Shown here one piece after another: positions 8,450 to 17,814 of a stretch of DNA of 64,000 nucleotides. Below the pieces are notes generated by a model. It did not search any database, had not been told where the DNA came from, and saw nothing but the letters and a program-made list of their open reading frames with translations. Every line of letters begins with the position of its first letter. The stretch's first letter is position 1. Origin of the DNA: Paenibacillus pasadenensis (GTDB lineage Bacteria; Bacillota; Bacilli; Paenibacillales; Paenibacillaceae); contig NZ_JAMBOT010000014.1 of assembly GCF_023715725.1 (NCBI RefSeq), positions 1 to 64,000 of the forward strand, given 5' to 3'. The position numbers and the translations under genes were made by a program.

Positions 8450-9192
8450 GTGACGAGGTACACAAGAGTCCTTATTAAACTAAGCGGTGGAGCGGTTGCC
8501 GGGGATGCGGAATTTGGATTTGAGCCTGAAAGATTGAACTATATTGCCGATGAAATTATGTCTGTCGTGAAATTAGGCGTTGAAGTATCCTTGGTCATAG
8601 CGGGGGGAATATTTTTCGCGGTAATTTGGCGGAAAGTTGGGGAATAGAAAGAGCAGAAGCAGACAACATTGGCACGCTCGCAACCGTCATTAACAGCTTA
8701 ATGCTTCGTGGTGTTTTCAAAGCCAAAACAGACAAAGAAGTGCGTGTCATGACCGCAATTCCGATTACATCGGTTGCAGAACCGTATATCCGCTTAAGGG
8801 CGATTCACCATCTGGAGCATGGGTACATTGTAATATTTACAGGCGGAAACGGACAGCCTTTCGTCACAACCGATTATCCATCTGTCCAGAGGGCTATTGA
8901 AGTTAATTGTGAAGCTTTGCTCGTTGCAAAACAAGGTGTTGACGGTGTTCTTAATGCAGATCCTAAAATTGTACAGGATGCAAGGATGTTTAAATCGCTC
9001 CACTATAACGATGTTATAAAACACAATTTAAAGGTAATGGATCAGTCGGCCTTCATTCTCGCCAGAGACTACAATTTGCCGATACATGTGTTTAACTTTG
9101 ATAAACCTGGTGCAATGAAAGAAATTTGCGAAGGGAAAAATAATGGTACGATTATTAACAGCATATCAGTGCTGGAGCTGGAAGAAACATAA
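8450..9192 (+). pseudogene. UMP kinase (PyrH) paralogue with a single frameshift
   Basis: GTG 8450 (ggaggtg, 6 bp spacing) opens MTRYTRVLIKLSGGAVAGDA, the start of a UMP kinase. After VSLVIAGG the frame breaks. If one G is added to the G6 run at 8602-8607, the frame continues GGNIFRGNLAESWGIERAEA and then runs to 9192 through ATVINSLMLRG, TAIPITSV, FVTTDYPSVQRAIE, VDGVLNADP and LKVMDQSAFILARD, all in PyrH order. The full length would be about 247 residues, normal for the family. Asp-His of the E. coli enzyme (DHMG) is DNIG here. Likely a second copy; the essential pyrH would be elsewhere. Possibilities are a real mutation, slippage in the G run or a base-calling error. Confidence 0.85.
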
Positions 9193-9282
9193 CTATAACC
9201 GTCAGGGTGCAGCTGCCGCTCAAACAAGCTGCTCCTTGGAATTTTCTTTTCACGAAATGTCAGATTGTATAATAAAAAAAAT

Positions 9283-9458
9283 TTGTACGATTTTTCATAT
9301 AAATTTTGTCAGGACCGTGTCGATTTATTGAAGCTTGTACGATAAATCATACAAATTGTCTTGGCATAGATGGAAAAAGTGAAGATTTGTATGTTTTATC
9401 ATACAAAGTTTTGAGAAGCGGCGGTTTCTAATCAGTTTTTGTATGATGAATCGTACAA
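9283..9458. repeat. Array C: four 20-bp palindromes at exact 52-bp steps
   Basis: Copies: TTGTACGATTTTTCATATAA (9283-9302), TTGTACGATAAATCATACAA (9335-9354), TTGTATGTTTTATCATACAA (9387-9406), TTGTATGATGAATCGTACAA (9439-9458). Consensus is TTGTAYGAT-NN-ATCRTACAA. Starts are 52 bp apart each time; the 32-bp spacers are not conserved. This looks like a row of binding sites on one helical face in the 430-bp gap before the response-regulator gene. The gap also holds CATGGTTAACCATG (9491-9504) and aatcgt-aaa-acgatt (9528-9542). Confidence 0.9.
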
Positions 9459-9620
9459 AAAAGTTGCTTTGGCTTATATAAGCTGAGTTCCATGGTTAAC
9501 CATGCCTAGACGTAGCGAGGACAACCTAATCGTAAAACGATTTGTTATCCCAGCGACTATAATTAAACTATTCCGGTAATGCAATACATAAAACTTTCCG
9601 CGAAACGGGTGACGAGTGTC

Positions 9621-10310
9621 ATGTTTAAAATTATGATCATTGAGGATGACCTCACTTTATTTAAAGAAATTGAAGAGCGTTTATCCCAATGGTCTTATGA
9701 TACATATGGAGTTCGGCAATTTGATCAAGTGCTCCAGGAATTTACCGAGGTGAACCCCGACCTTGTTATCATCGATATCCAGCTTCCGAAATTTGACGGC
9801 TTTCATTGGTGCCGGATGATCCGGGCGCATTCAAATGTACCCATCGTCTTTTTGTCGTCCCGGGATCATCCGGCGGATATGGTCATGTCCATGCAGCTGG
9901 GCGCGGACGACTTTGTCCAAAAGCCGTTTCATTTTGACGTGCTGATCGCTAAAATTCAGGCAACCCTGCGCCGCGTGTACAATTACAGTAACGAGCCGAC
10001 TCAGCTGAAAACGTGGCGGGGAGCTGCGATTGAATTTGTGAAAAATACAATTTCGAACAATCAAGGCACAGTTGAGCTGACTAAAAACGAAATATTTATT
10101 TTGAAACTGCTCATTGAGCGCAAAAACTCTATTGTAAGCCGCGAACAGCTGATTACGAGCCTTTGGGACAATGAGCAGTTCGTCAGCGACAATACGTTGA
10201 CCGTAAACGTAAACCGCCTGCGCAAAAAGCTGGATTCGATCGGCCTTGGCTCGTTCATCGAAACAAAGGTTGGCCAAGGTTATATGGCTGTCGAAGAGGC
10301 TTCGGTATGA
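9621..10310 (+). CDS. BceR-like response regulator (OmpR family)
   Basis: About 229 residues. The receiver domain has acidic residues IIEDD (6-10), phospho-acceptor Asp52 in LVIIDIQLP and Lys101 in FVQKPF. A winged-helix DNA-binding domain follows (LTKNEIFILKLLIE, TVNVNRLRKKL, KVGQGYM). I start at ATG 9621 (MFKIMIIEDD) because the upstream in-frame start at 9579 adds a tail unlike the family; the ribosome site is weak in both cases. It overlaps the kinase gene by 4 bp. With the kinase and ABC pair downstream it forms a Bce-type peptide-antibiotic detoxification module. Confidence 0.88.
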   Translation: MFKIMIIEDDLTLFKEIEERLSQWSYDTYGVRQFDQVLQEFTEVNPDLVIIDIQLPKFDGFHWCRMIRAHSNVPIVFLSSRDHPADMVMSMQLGADDFVQKPFHFDVLIAKIQATLRRVYNYSNEPTQLKTWRGAAIEFVKNTISNNQGTVELTKNEIFILKLLIERKNSIVSREQLITSLWDNEQFVSDNTLTVNVNRLRKKLDSIGLGSFIETKVGQGYMAVEEASV

Positions 10311-11311
10311 TCCGCAAATTCCTGTCTGAAAGGCGGAGCTGGCTGCTGCTTCTACTTGTTCTGCAGCTGTTGCTCGTTTTTGTCGCTTTTGTCGATTCCT
10401 CCATTCCGCTTTTGCCGATCCTGTACATTACGCTGTTGTCTCTCATGATTTGTGCGATCTTTTTGATCGTTCGATACTATAGGGAGACGAGATTTTACAA
10501 GGGGGTCGCAGAGTGGAATCCGGCATCCGGTCTGACGGCGTTTAAGGATGCGAGCAGCCCTTTCGAGCAAATTGTGGAGGAAGCGGTGAATCAGCAAACG
10601 GAACGTTACAAACGGGAGGCTTCCCGCCATCTTCTGCTGCTTGAACAAGAAAAAGACGAGCTGCTATCCTGGATTCACGAAGTGAAAACACCGCTTACCG
10701 CGATGCAGCTTATGATTGACCGTATGCAGGACGAACGGCTTAAAGCGCAGCTAAAATATGAATGGCTCCGCATTCATCATCTGCTCGACCAGCAGCTGCA
10801 TCAGAGACGGATTCCGTTTATGAAAAACGATCTGTACGTGGAGGAAACGGAGCTTGAGCCGGTCGTTAATACAGAGATTAAAGAGCTGAGATCGTGGTGC
10901 ATCCAAAAGGGAATCGGTTTTGACGTATCGCTTGATGCAGGCCCAGTGTTGACCGATGCCAAGTGGCTTGGTTTTATCTTGAGACAGCTGTTAACCAACG
11001 CGGTTAAGTACAGCGAAGGCTCGGATATTGAGGTAAACAGCCATGAAGCAAAGGGGCATGTCGTTTTGAGCGTCAAAGACTTTGGCCGCGGTATCGATCC
11101 GAAAGATTTGCCGAGGATTTTCGACCGGGGGTTCACCTCGACAACGGCGCACCGGGAGAGCGCGGCGACCGGTATGGGGCTTTATTTGGCGCAAAAGGCT
11201 GCGGAATCGCTTCTGATTCGAATCGAGGCGGAATCTTTACCCGGCAAAGGCTCGACGTTCCGGCTCATCTTCCCCGTCTCTAACGATTTTTCGCGAATGA
11301 CAGGCATGTGA
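10307..11311 (+). CDS. BceS-like intramembrane-sensing histidine kinase
   Basis: 334 residues. Two membrane segments (about 12-30 and 36-56) are joined by only a few residues, so there is no real extracellular sensor. This is the architecture of BceS-type kinases, which sense antibiotics through their partner ABC transporter. The dimerisation motif LLSWIHEVKTPLTAMQ places the phosphorylated His at 124. The ATPase part has NAVKYS, DFGRGIDPKDLPRIFDRGF and GMGLYLAQK. ATG overlaps the regulator gene (ATGA); the stop lies inside a palindrome that may control the transporter genes. Confidence 0.9.
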   Translation: MIRKFLSERRSWLLLLLVLQLLLVFVAFVDSSIPLLPILYITLLSLMICAIFLIVRYYRETRFYKGVAEWNPASGLTAFKDASSPFEQIVEEAVNQQTERYKREASRHLLLLEQEKDELLSWIHEVKTPLTAMQLMIDRMQDERLKAQLKYEWLRIHHLLDQQLHQRRIPFMKNDLYVEETELEPVVNTEIKELRSWCIQKGIGFDVSLDAGPVLTDAKWLGFILRQLLTNAVKYSEGSDIEVNSHEAKGHVVLSVKDFGRGIDPKDLPRIFDRGFTSTTAHRESAATGMGLYLAQKAAESLLIRIEAESLPGKGSTFRLIFPVSNDFSRMTGM

Positions 11312-11327
11312 CAACAATGTCACATGC
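11304..11327. promoter_or_regulatory. Palindrome upstream of the BceAB-like genes, candidate regulator site
   Basis: gcatgtgaca (11304-11313) and tgtcacatgc (11318-11327) are perfect 10-bp arms around ACAA. It overlaps the kinase stop codon and lies about 90 bp before the ABC gene. A TGACA-N4-TGTCA core is the kind of inverted repeat OmpR-type regulators bind. It could instead be a weak terminator, since a T-rich stretch follows. Confidence 0.5.
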
Positions 11328-11415
11328 TTTTATGTTTTGTTCGCTCAATCGAAGGAAAAAATGGTTCCGGGAAGGTAACATAATCTCATGACGATACGAC
11401 AAAGGAGCGAGCCGA

Positions 11416-12171
11416 GTGGTTATTTTAGAGGCTGATAAAATTCATAAAATATACGGGAACAAGTTCAATCGGCAGGAGGTGCTGAAGGGCATTGACCTGC
11501 AAGTGGGCAAGGGAGAATTTGTAGGCATTATGGGTCCGTCCGGCTCCGGTAAAACAACCTTGCTGAATGTATTATCCTCCATTGATACGCTGAGCGAGGG
11601 AAGCATCAAAATTGAGGGAAAACAATTTACGGGCATGAAGGAGAAGGATTTGGCTGAATTCCGCAAAAACCATCTCGGATTTATTTTTCAGGAGTACAAT
11701 CTGCTGGATACGCTAACAGTGAAGGAAAATGTGCTGCTGCCGCTTTCGATTAAAAAAATTTCAAAAACAGCGGCGCTGGAGAAATTCAAGCAGGTTGCCG
11801 GGGAGCTGGGCATATACGAGCTGGCTGATAAGTATCCAAGCGAGATTTCCGGCGGGCAAAAGCAGCGCACCTCAGCGGCCCGCGCGTTTGTGCATGAGCC
11901 AAGCATCATCTTTGCGGATGAGCCTACCGGAGCTCTTGATTCCAAGTCGGCATCGGATCTGCTTCATAAGCTGAGCAGCATGAACGAAAAACATGCGTCC
12001 ACGATCGTTATGGTGACCCATGATCCTGTCGCCGCCAGCTACTGCAGCCGTGTCGTATTCATAAGGGACGGCCAAATTTATACGCAGCTTCATAAAGGCG
12101 AAGAGTCGAGACAGTCATTTTTGAGCGACATTATGAAAACTCAAGGCGTTTTGGGCGGTGTTCAAGGGTGA
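11416..12171 (+). CDS. BceA-like ABC transporter ATP-binding protein
   Basis: 251 residues. Walker [12 protein letters not shown] (about 41-51), Q-loop [10 protein letters not shown], signature [15 protein letters not shown], Walker [13 protein letters not shown] and the switch His in MVTHDP. It belongs to the MacB/LolD-like class paired with long BceB permeases, which free lipid II-cycle targets from peptide antibiotics and signal to the kinase. GTG 11416 has aaaggag 9 bp upstream. The stop overlaps the permease start. Confidence 0.92.
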   Translation: MVILEADKIHKIYGNKFNRQEVLKGIDLQVGKGEFVGIMGPSGSGKTTLLNVLSSIDTLSEGSIKIEGKQFTGMKEKDLAEFRKNHLGFIFQEYNLLDTLTVKENVLLPLSIKKISKTAALEKFKQVAGELGIYELADKYPSEISGGQKQRTSAARAFVHEPSIIFADEPTGALDSKSASDLLHKLSSMNEKHASTIVMVTHDPVAASYCSRVVFIRDGQIYTQLHKGEESRQSFLSDIMKTQGVLGGVQG

Positions 12172-14108
12172 GCCTGACTGCGATTATTTTTCGAAACCTG
12201 CGAAAGAACATCAGGCACTATTATCTTTACGTATTTGCGCTTATTTTCAGCGTGGCGTTGTATTTCTCTTTTGTCACGCTTCAATACGACCCTTCCATGG
12301 AGCAAGCGAAAGGATCAATCAAAGGAGCTGCGGCGCTCGGGGCTGCCTCTGTGCTGCTTGTTGCCATTGTCGCTGTGTTTCTGCTGTATGCCAATACCAT
12401 TTTCATTAAACGCAGGAGCAAGGAAATCGGCCTGCTGCAGCTGGTCGGTCTGACGAAAGGACGTATTTTCCGTCAATTAACGGCTGAAAATCTGATTCTT
12501 TATTTTGGTTCGATGCTTGCAGGCATTGCCGCAGGATTTGCCGTGTCCAGGCTGATTTTAATGATTTTGTTTAAAATTATTGGCATTGACGTGCTGGCCA
12601 AGCTGCGTTTCTCTACGGAAGCGCTGCTGCAGACGGTCATTGTGTTTGCCGGAATCTATGTCCTTATCATGATCATGAACTATGCGTTCATTAAACGTCA
12701 GAGCATTCTTTCCTTGTTCCGTGCCGTGTCCGTTGCTCAAGAACGGGTGAAAAAGCTGTCGTCAGCGGAAATGCTGTTTGGCATTTTGGGGATTATGTTT
12801 ACGGTGGCCGGATATTACCTTTCCAGCAAGCTGTTTAGCGGCAAATATACGGCCATAAACGAGCTTATGATCATGATGATTTTGATTTTGGCTTTTGTTA
12901 TTGCGGGCACTTACTTTTTCTACAAAGGTTCCGTCAGCTTTATTTTCAACGCAATCCGCAAAAGCAGAAACGGTTATTTGTCCGTAGGCGAGGTGCTGTC
13001 GCTGTCCTCGATCATGTTCAGAATGAAATCAAACGCTCTGCTGCTCACCGTTATAACCACGATATCCGCGCTGGCGATTGGACTGCTGTCGCTTAGTTAT
13101 ATTTCTTATTATTCTACCGATGCGCAGGCTAAATCTTCTGTTCCGAATGATTTTGGCTTTGTCAGTGAACAGGTTAAAAATCAGTTCGCAGCGGAGCTGG
13201 ATTCCCGTCATATCGCTTATAAGGTTATTCACCGCAAACCGGTTCGAGCCGAACTGGACGCTTCACGCATTATGTCGGGCGACTTAAATATCGGAGACAG
13301 AGGTCATATACTGGAGACTCAAGTGCTCAGCGAAACGATGGTGGACGGCATCCGGCTGGAGCCGGGCGAGGCTGTTTTTATGGGGTACGGGAATGCCGTT
13401 CAAAACTTCCTGTCGCTGAAAGACAAGGGCGAATTTGAGTTTATCGTTCCGGACGGCAAGCTGAAGCAGAGGATGATCGGCGCCAAGGAAGAGGCCGTAT
13501 TATCCTACAATTATGGCGGAACCATTCCTTCAACGATCGTGGACGACAGCGTTTATCAGCAGCTTGTGGAAGCTGCGTCTGCGGATCAGAATCCTGACAC
13601 AAAGCTCTCCGATTATTATGGGCTGGATCTTAAGGACGGCTCTAAAATAAAAGAAGCGCATCAGCTATTTGTTGAAAAGGGGCTGGATGCTCCAAGCTTC
13701 TCGCAGTATGAGTATAAAATGAACCAGCGCATGAATATGGGAATTATTATGTTTATTGTAGCTTTCCTTGGTCTGACGTTCCTCATCACATCCGGCTGCA
13801 TTTTGTACTTTAAACAGATGGATGAAAGCGAGGAGGAAAAGCCGAATTATACGATTTTGCGCAAGCTTGGCTTTACGCAGAGCAATCTGCTGCGCGGCAT
13901 CCGCTACAAGCAGCTGTTTAACTTTGGCATTCCGCTCTTAGTCGGACTTTCGCACAGTTATTTTGCCGTCAAATCCGGCTGGTTTTTCTTCGGCACGGAG
14001 ATGCTGTGGCCTATGCTGATTGTTATGGCGTTGTACACGGTGCTGTATTCGATATTTGGTATTTTGTCCATCGCTTATTATAAGCGCGTAATTAAAGAAT
14101 CCTTATAA
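12168..14108 (+). CDS. BceB-like ABC transporter permease
   Basis: 646 residues, the usual BceB length. The predicted layout is one N-terminal membrane helix, a block of helices to about residue 310, a large extracellular domain (about 315-520, soluble and charged) and a final group of helices. The big domain between late helices is the drug-sensing part in this family. Start codon GTG 12168 overlaps the ATPase stop (GTGA). A convergent terminator follows. The substrate cannot be told from sequence; bacitracin, nisin-like or cationic peptides are usual. Confidence 0.92.
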   Translation: MSLTAIIFRNLRKNIRHYYLYVFALIFSVALYFSFVTLQYDPSMEQAKGSIKGAAALGAASVLLVAIVAVFLLYANTIFIKRRSKEIGLLQLVGLTKGRIFRQLTAENLILYFGSMLAGIAAGFAVSRLILMILFKIIGIDVLAKLRFSTEALLQTVIVFAGIYVLIMIMNYAFIKRQSILSLFRAVSVAQERVKKLSSAEMLFGILGIMFTVAGYYLSSKLFSGKYTAINELMIMMILILAFVIAGTYFFYKGSVSFIFNAIRKSRNGYLSVGEVLSLSSIMFRMKSNALLLTVITTISALAIGLLSLSYISYYSTDAQAKSSVPNDFGFVSEQVKNQFAAELDSRHIAYKVIHRKPVRAELDASRIMSGDLNIGDRGHILETQVLSETMVDGIRLEPGEAVFMGYGNAVQNFLSLKDKGEFEFIVPDGKLKQRMIGAKEEAVLSYNYGGTIPSTIVDDSVYQQLVEAASADQNPDTKLSDYYGLDLKDGSKIKEAHQLFVEKGLDAPSFSQYEYKMNQRMNMGIIMFIVAFLGLTFLITSGCILYFKQMDESEEEKPNYTILRKLGFTQSNLLRGIRYKQLFNFGIPLLVGLSHSYFAVKSGWFFFGTEMLWPMLIVMALYTVLYSIFGILSIAYYKRVIKESL

Positions 14109-14112
14109 AAAA

Positions 14113-14146
14113 CAAGGGATGCGGCTGTCCGCGTCCCTTGCTTTTT
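14113..14146. terminator. Bidirectional terminator between the bceB-like gene and the 14145 gene
   Basis: caagggatgcgg and ccgcgtcccttg pair over 12 bp with one wobble around CTGT, flanked by A-run upstream and T-run downstream. It serves both convergent genes. Confidence 0.85.
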
Positions 14147-14576
14147 ACCTAAAAGCCGGTTTGTCGGTAATAATTATATCCGTAGGTGAATTGCCGCCAA
14201 TCACGATTGGAGCTGAATTAAAAAGCACTTTAAAGGTGTTAAATCTTAGCCCCAGGTTGTCGCACCTAAATCTGAATTCAAATTCACCAATAAAAGCATC
14301 CATTCTAAATGCTAAATATCGTCCAAATAAATCGTTGCGAAATGCATCTATTTCAAGCCGTAAGAGGTTTGATCCGCCGTTGGGAGGGAGAATTCCGCCC
14401 GGGAGGGGCCATTCTGCATTACCTTCTAAGGATGCAAGACCAAAGGTAATATCGCGCGTATTATTTGTTATATTCAAATCCACCGAATCTAAACTTCGGA
14501 TTGGTTCATTCATCTTGAATGCGTGAGTGACTGCGGCAAGTAATATAAATAGAACGAGCACTGTTCCTAGCTTCAT
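14145..14576 (-). CDS. Exported hypothetical protein, 143 residues
   Basis: The N-terminus MKLGTVLVLFILLAAVTHAF is a clear signal peptide, probably cut after THA. The mature part (about 120 residues) is rich in Asn, Phe and Leu, has a single Cys, and has a beta-like pattern (LDSVDLNITNNTRDITFGLA, RYLAFRMDAFIGEFEFRFR). I recognise no family. The start has a ggagag-type site just upstream on its strand. More AT-rich than its neighbours, so possibly acquired. It lies back to back with the GH95-like gene across a 236-bp gap that may hold divergent promoters. Confidence 0.65.
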   Translation of the reverse strand: MKLGTVLVLFILLAAVTHAFKMNEPIRSLDSVDLNITNNTRDITFGLASLEGNAEWPLPGGILPPNGGSNLLRLEIDAFRNDLFGRYLAFRMDAFIGEFEFRFRCDNLGLRFNTFKVLFNSAPIVIGGNSPTDIIITDKPAFR

Positions 14577-14812
14577 TGAAACTCTCCTTACCTATGGCTT
14601 GATTATATTGGCTCTATCAATATATGAAAATTTTTTGGAGAGGGTACGGGCAAAGCACCTTTTTTTAGGGCCAGCACATATGTTGGAATGCTTCCGAAAC
14701 CCGAATGGAATCACATCAAAATAAAGTATAATCATGCAAGAATGAGGCTTTTAACTATCCTAATGTTGCTGTTAAGGTATAGATAAAATAATGATTAATT
14801 GGAGGTGTTTCA

Positions 14813-17299
14813 TTGGAAACACGTGGCATACATTCATCTTCTCCTGCTACTCAATGGAAAGAGGGCATGGTAAGCGGTAATGGTTTACTCGGGGTTATTG
14901 TTTATGGAGACGCATTAAAGGAAACCTTCGTTTATCAGAACACGAAATTTAACGTGCCGAATGATGGCGTGCGGCAGGCTCCTGATATTAGCGGCGCTCT
15001 TAAAGAGGTCCGGGATTTAACCTTATCCGGAGACGGCAAGTCAGCCGCATTGAAATCCTCCGCCGCAGCGACAACATGGTTACGCCAGCATACGGGCGAC
15101 AATGAAGCGAATTGGGATATCGTTCAGACTTATTCCTTCCACCCCGGTTACCAGGCAAGCTTAGAGCTGACTTCAAACGGCTCCATTACGCACTATGACC
15201 GATGGACAAATTTTGAGACAGGCGAAATTGGCGTGGAATGGCATGATGATCAAGGCGTTTGGATTCGAAAAACATTCGTTTCCAGAACAGATAACGTCAT
15301 CGTAACGGTTATGGAGAAGCCAGCCGGCGCCGCTCATTTTGATGCTTCCATCGGGATCGATGCGGAATCTATGCCTAATTTTGCACAATCAAAAATAACG
15401 GTCCAGAAAGCAGTTGATTCGGATGGAGATTATTTGGCGCTCAAAGGAAAATACGCGTCCTATCCAAATTCGCCGCTCCAAAACGGCGGTTACGCAGGGG
15501 TTACTAAAATAGTGACGGACGGAAGTAGGTTAGTCAAAACTGAAAACGTTACCATATCAGAGGCAACCTATCTTGTCATGCTGACTGTTTTGGATCGTCA
15601 AGAAGATAATTTTGAATTATCGGACCCTGCAATCGTAACTCAACTGCTGGAGCAACTTAATGCCGTCGTAAGCAAATATACAGCCAACGGTTATTTTGAC
15701 TATACGGCAATGCTCTCCTCTCACGCCGCCATACATGGGGAGATGATGAACCGAGTATCTCTTCAATTGGATAGCGATCCGAATGAACGCAGCTTAACGA
15801 GCGAGCAGCTGATTGCTCTGCAAAATGCGAACAACAAACAGCTGAACCAGACTTTGGTTGAGAAAATGTTCGATTCCGGCCGATACGCCTACATCTCGTC
15901 GAGCGGTTTCAATCCTCCTCGTTTAATGGGGATATGGACCGGAGAATTTATGCCGGAGTGGAGCGGAGACTTTACGACGGACGCTAACGTGAACCTTCAA
16001 ATCGCTGGAGGAAACATCGGGAATACGCCGGAGGCAATGGAGAGTTATATTAATTTGATCATGCGCCATATGGATGACTGGGAATTAAATGCGGAGCGTA
16101 TTTTTGGCATTCCCAATGCGATTCTTGCGCCGCCAAGGACGGATGGCGACGGTGATGCTTTAACGCATTTTACCATAACGGATGGTTTTCCGGGTCAGTA
16201 TTGGATCGCTGGCGCGAGCTGGCTCCTGCTGCCGTTTTATGAGTACTACTTAACCTTTGGCAATCAGTCCGTTCCAAACGGCAAGGGTGAGAAGGAACCT
16301 GTCTTGGATATCCTTTATCGTTCGCTGACTAAACTTGGCAACTTCTATGAAGGGTTTTTGAGCGAAGATTACGTAGACGGCGAGGGAAAATACATTTTAG
16401 TTCCGACTTATTCGCCTGAAAATAGCCCTGCGAACAGAAGCTCTACGCTTCAGCCAAATTCAACGATGGATATCGCCTCTGCAAAAGATGCGCTGCTGAT
16501 GTTGATGGAAGTATCTAAAACGGTTGATCCGACTAACGATGTGTCAAAGTGGCAGCGATTGTTAGACCGGTTGCCTGAATATCGGTATAACTCGGACAGC
16601 TCCATCCAGGAGTGGGCGATGGAAGGAATTGAGGACAACAACTTCCACCGTCACATTAGTCATTTGTATCCTGCTTGGCCGTCATTGGAATCGAACAGCA
16701 CGGATAATGCGGAGCTTAAACAAGGTATTATTCAGGCCTTGGATAACCGCATCCAAAACGGCTCCGAAAGCGCCGTACATGGTCTTGTGCATAAGGGCCT
16801 TGTAGAAGCGCGGATTCAGCGGGGAGAAGGCGTTTATGAATCTCTGCTGCCGCTGTTCACAGAAAGTTATATTTTCAGCAGTTTAATGATGTCGCATAAT
16901 GATCATTTTAAGTCTGTTTACTGTACGGACGGTCCGATTACGATTCCTGCTGTTCTGATGGAAGCGTTGGCTTATTCAGACGCGAACTCGATTGCTTTTT
17001 TGCCGGCGCTGCCTGAACAATTTTCCAGAGGAGAGGTCAAAGGGCTCAGAGCTAGGAATCAAACCGCGATCACTTCGTTGAAATGGGATTTAACAAAAGG
17101 GACTGTTCATGCCGTGTTGCGTTCAGACCTGGATCAACAGCTGCTAATTTCCAACGTTTTAGGGATTGGAGAGATTCAGGTTTCCGGTGCATCCGCTTCT
17201 GTTGTTGCTGACAAAGCTAATACTCGTTTGCTCTCCTTGCAGGCACATCAAGATACATCCATTTTGATTTCTTGGCCTGTTTTACAAGTGAATGGTTAA
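14813..17299 (+). CDS. GH95-like glycoside hydrolase (alpha-fucosidase/galactosidase type)
   Basis: 828 residues without a signal peptide, so cytosolic. The N-terminal part has PATQWKEGMVSGNGLLGVIVYG, the opening of GH95 (W.E..P.GNG..G..V.G). The (alpha/alpha) barrel region has GRYAYISSSGFNPPRLMGIW, FTTDANVNLQIA and NFHRHISHLYPAWP; a C-terminal beta domain follows. Substrate could be a fucosylated or L-galactosylated plant glycan; the typing is by motif memory only. TTG 14813 has ggaggtg 7 bp upstream. A terminator follows. Single gene, with codon use less GC-rich than the housekeeping genes. Confidence 0.7.
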   Translation: METRGIHSSSPATQWKEGMVSGNGLLGVIVYGDALKETFVYQNTKFNVPNDGVRQAPDISGALKEVRDLTLSGDGKSAALKSSAAATTWLRQHTGDNEANWDIVQTYSFHPGYQASLELTSNGSITHYDRWTNFETGEIGVEWHDDQGVWIRKTFVSRTDNVIVTVMEKPAGAAHFDASIGIDAESMPNFAQSKITVQKAVDSDGDYLALKGKYASYPNSPLQNGGYAGVTKIVTDGSRLVKTENVTISEATYLVMLTVLDRQEDNFELSDPAIVTQLLEQLNAVVSKYTANGYFDYTAMLSSHAAIHGEMMNRVSLQLDSDPNERSLTSEQLIALQNANNKQLNQTLVEKMFDSGRYAYISSSGFNPPRLMGIWTGEFMPEWSGDFTTDANVNLQIAGGNIGNTPEAMESYINLIMRHMDDWELNAERIFGIPNAILAPPRTDGDGDALTHFTITDGFPGQYWIAGASWLLLPFYEYYLTFGNQSVPNGKGEKEPVLDILYRSLTKLGNFYEGFLSEDYVDGEGKYILVPTYSPENSPANRSSTLQPNSTMDIASAKDALLMLMEVSKTVDPTNDVSKWQRLLDRLPEYRYNSDSSIQEWAMEGIEDNNFHRHISHLYPAWPSLESNSTDNAELKQGIIQALDNRIQNGSESAVHGLVHKGLVEARIQRGEGVYESLLPLFTESYIFSSLMMSHNDHFKSVYCTDGPITIPAVLMEALAYSDANSIAFLPALPEQFSRGEVKGLRARNQTAITSLKWDLTKGTVHAVLRSDLDQQLLISNVLGIGEIQVSGASASVVADKANTRLLSLQAHQDTSILISWPVLQVNG

Positions 17300-17349
17300 G
17301 ACTTGGAGCTGAGAACTAGTTACCCCCCCAAAAAAAAGCTATCTCCAAA

Positions 17350-17377
17350 AAAACCGCGCCTTGCGCGGTTTTTTTGC
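17350..17377 (+). terminator. Rho-independent terminator after the GH95-like gene
   Basis: aaccgcgc (17352-17359) and gcgcggtt (17363-17370) with loop CTT, then TTTTTTG. A C7-A8 homopolymer tract lies just upstream (about 17324-17337). Confidence 0.85.
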
Positions 17378-17404
17378 GTTTGGATGGCTGCTTTATTCTA
17401 GGCA

Positions 17405-17457
17405 TAGTACCATTTTCGTAAAAGTACCTTGACTGCCACAGTAGTTTGCCGTATTAT
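17405..17457 (+). promoter_or_regulatory. Promoter and candidate PadR operator
   Basis: TTGACT (17429-17434) and TATTAT (17452-17457) are 17 bp apart. Directly upstream, agtaccattttcgtaaaagt (17406-17425) is an imperfect inverted repeat (GTAC, TTTT-AAAA, GTAC) touching the -35. PadR proteins often repress their own operon from such sites, so autoregulation is likely here (inference). Confidence 0.55.
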
Positions 17458-17476
17458 ACAGTCATGAGGTGATTCA

Positions 17477-17806
17477 ATGAGTGAGAACAAAATTACATCC
17501 GACCTGCTTCGAGGGCATACCGATACAATCATCTTGCGCCTTTTATCCGAAGCGGACCGTTATGGCTACGAAATCGTCAAGGTAATCGCAGAGCGCTCGG
17601 ACGGTGAGTATGAGCTAAAGGAAGCAACCATGTACTCAAGTCTGCGGCGGCTGGAGGCGGAGGGGGATGTTGAGTGGTATTGGGGTGACGAATCTCAAGG
17701 CGGCCGGCGCAAATATTTTAGAGTAACCGAGACGGGAAGAGAAACTTACAGACGCAATAAAAACAACTGGGGATACGCAAAACGCGTGCTTGAAAACTTA
17801 CTATAG
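17477..17806 (+). CDS. PadR-family transcriptional regulator
   Basis: 109 residues, single winged-helix PadR domain: LRGHTDTIILRLLSEADRYG, YEIVKVI, KEATMYSSLRRLEAEGDVEW and RKYFRVTETG are the recognition-helix and wing landmarks. ATG is preceded by gaggtga. It is first in a four-gene operon with a HAAS/pentapeptide protein and a DrrAB-type ABC exporter, so it probably represses the exporter until a ligand binds. Confidence 0.92.
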   Translation: MSENKITSDLLRGHTDTIILRLLSEADRYGYEIVKVIAERSDGEYELKEATMYSSLRRLEAEGDVEWYWGDESQGGRRKYFRVTETGRETYRRNKNNWGYAKRVLENLL

Positions 17807-17814
17807 GAGAGTGA

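Noticed and set aside
9283-9458. CRISPR array
   Set aside because: Repeats are only 20 bp, degenerate and palindromic, only four copies, no leader and no cas genes within the window.
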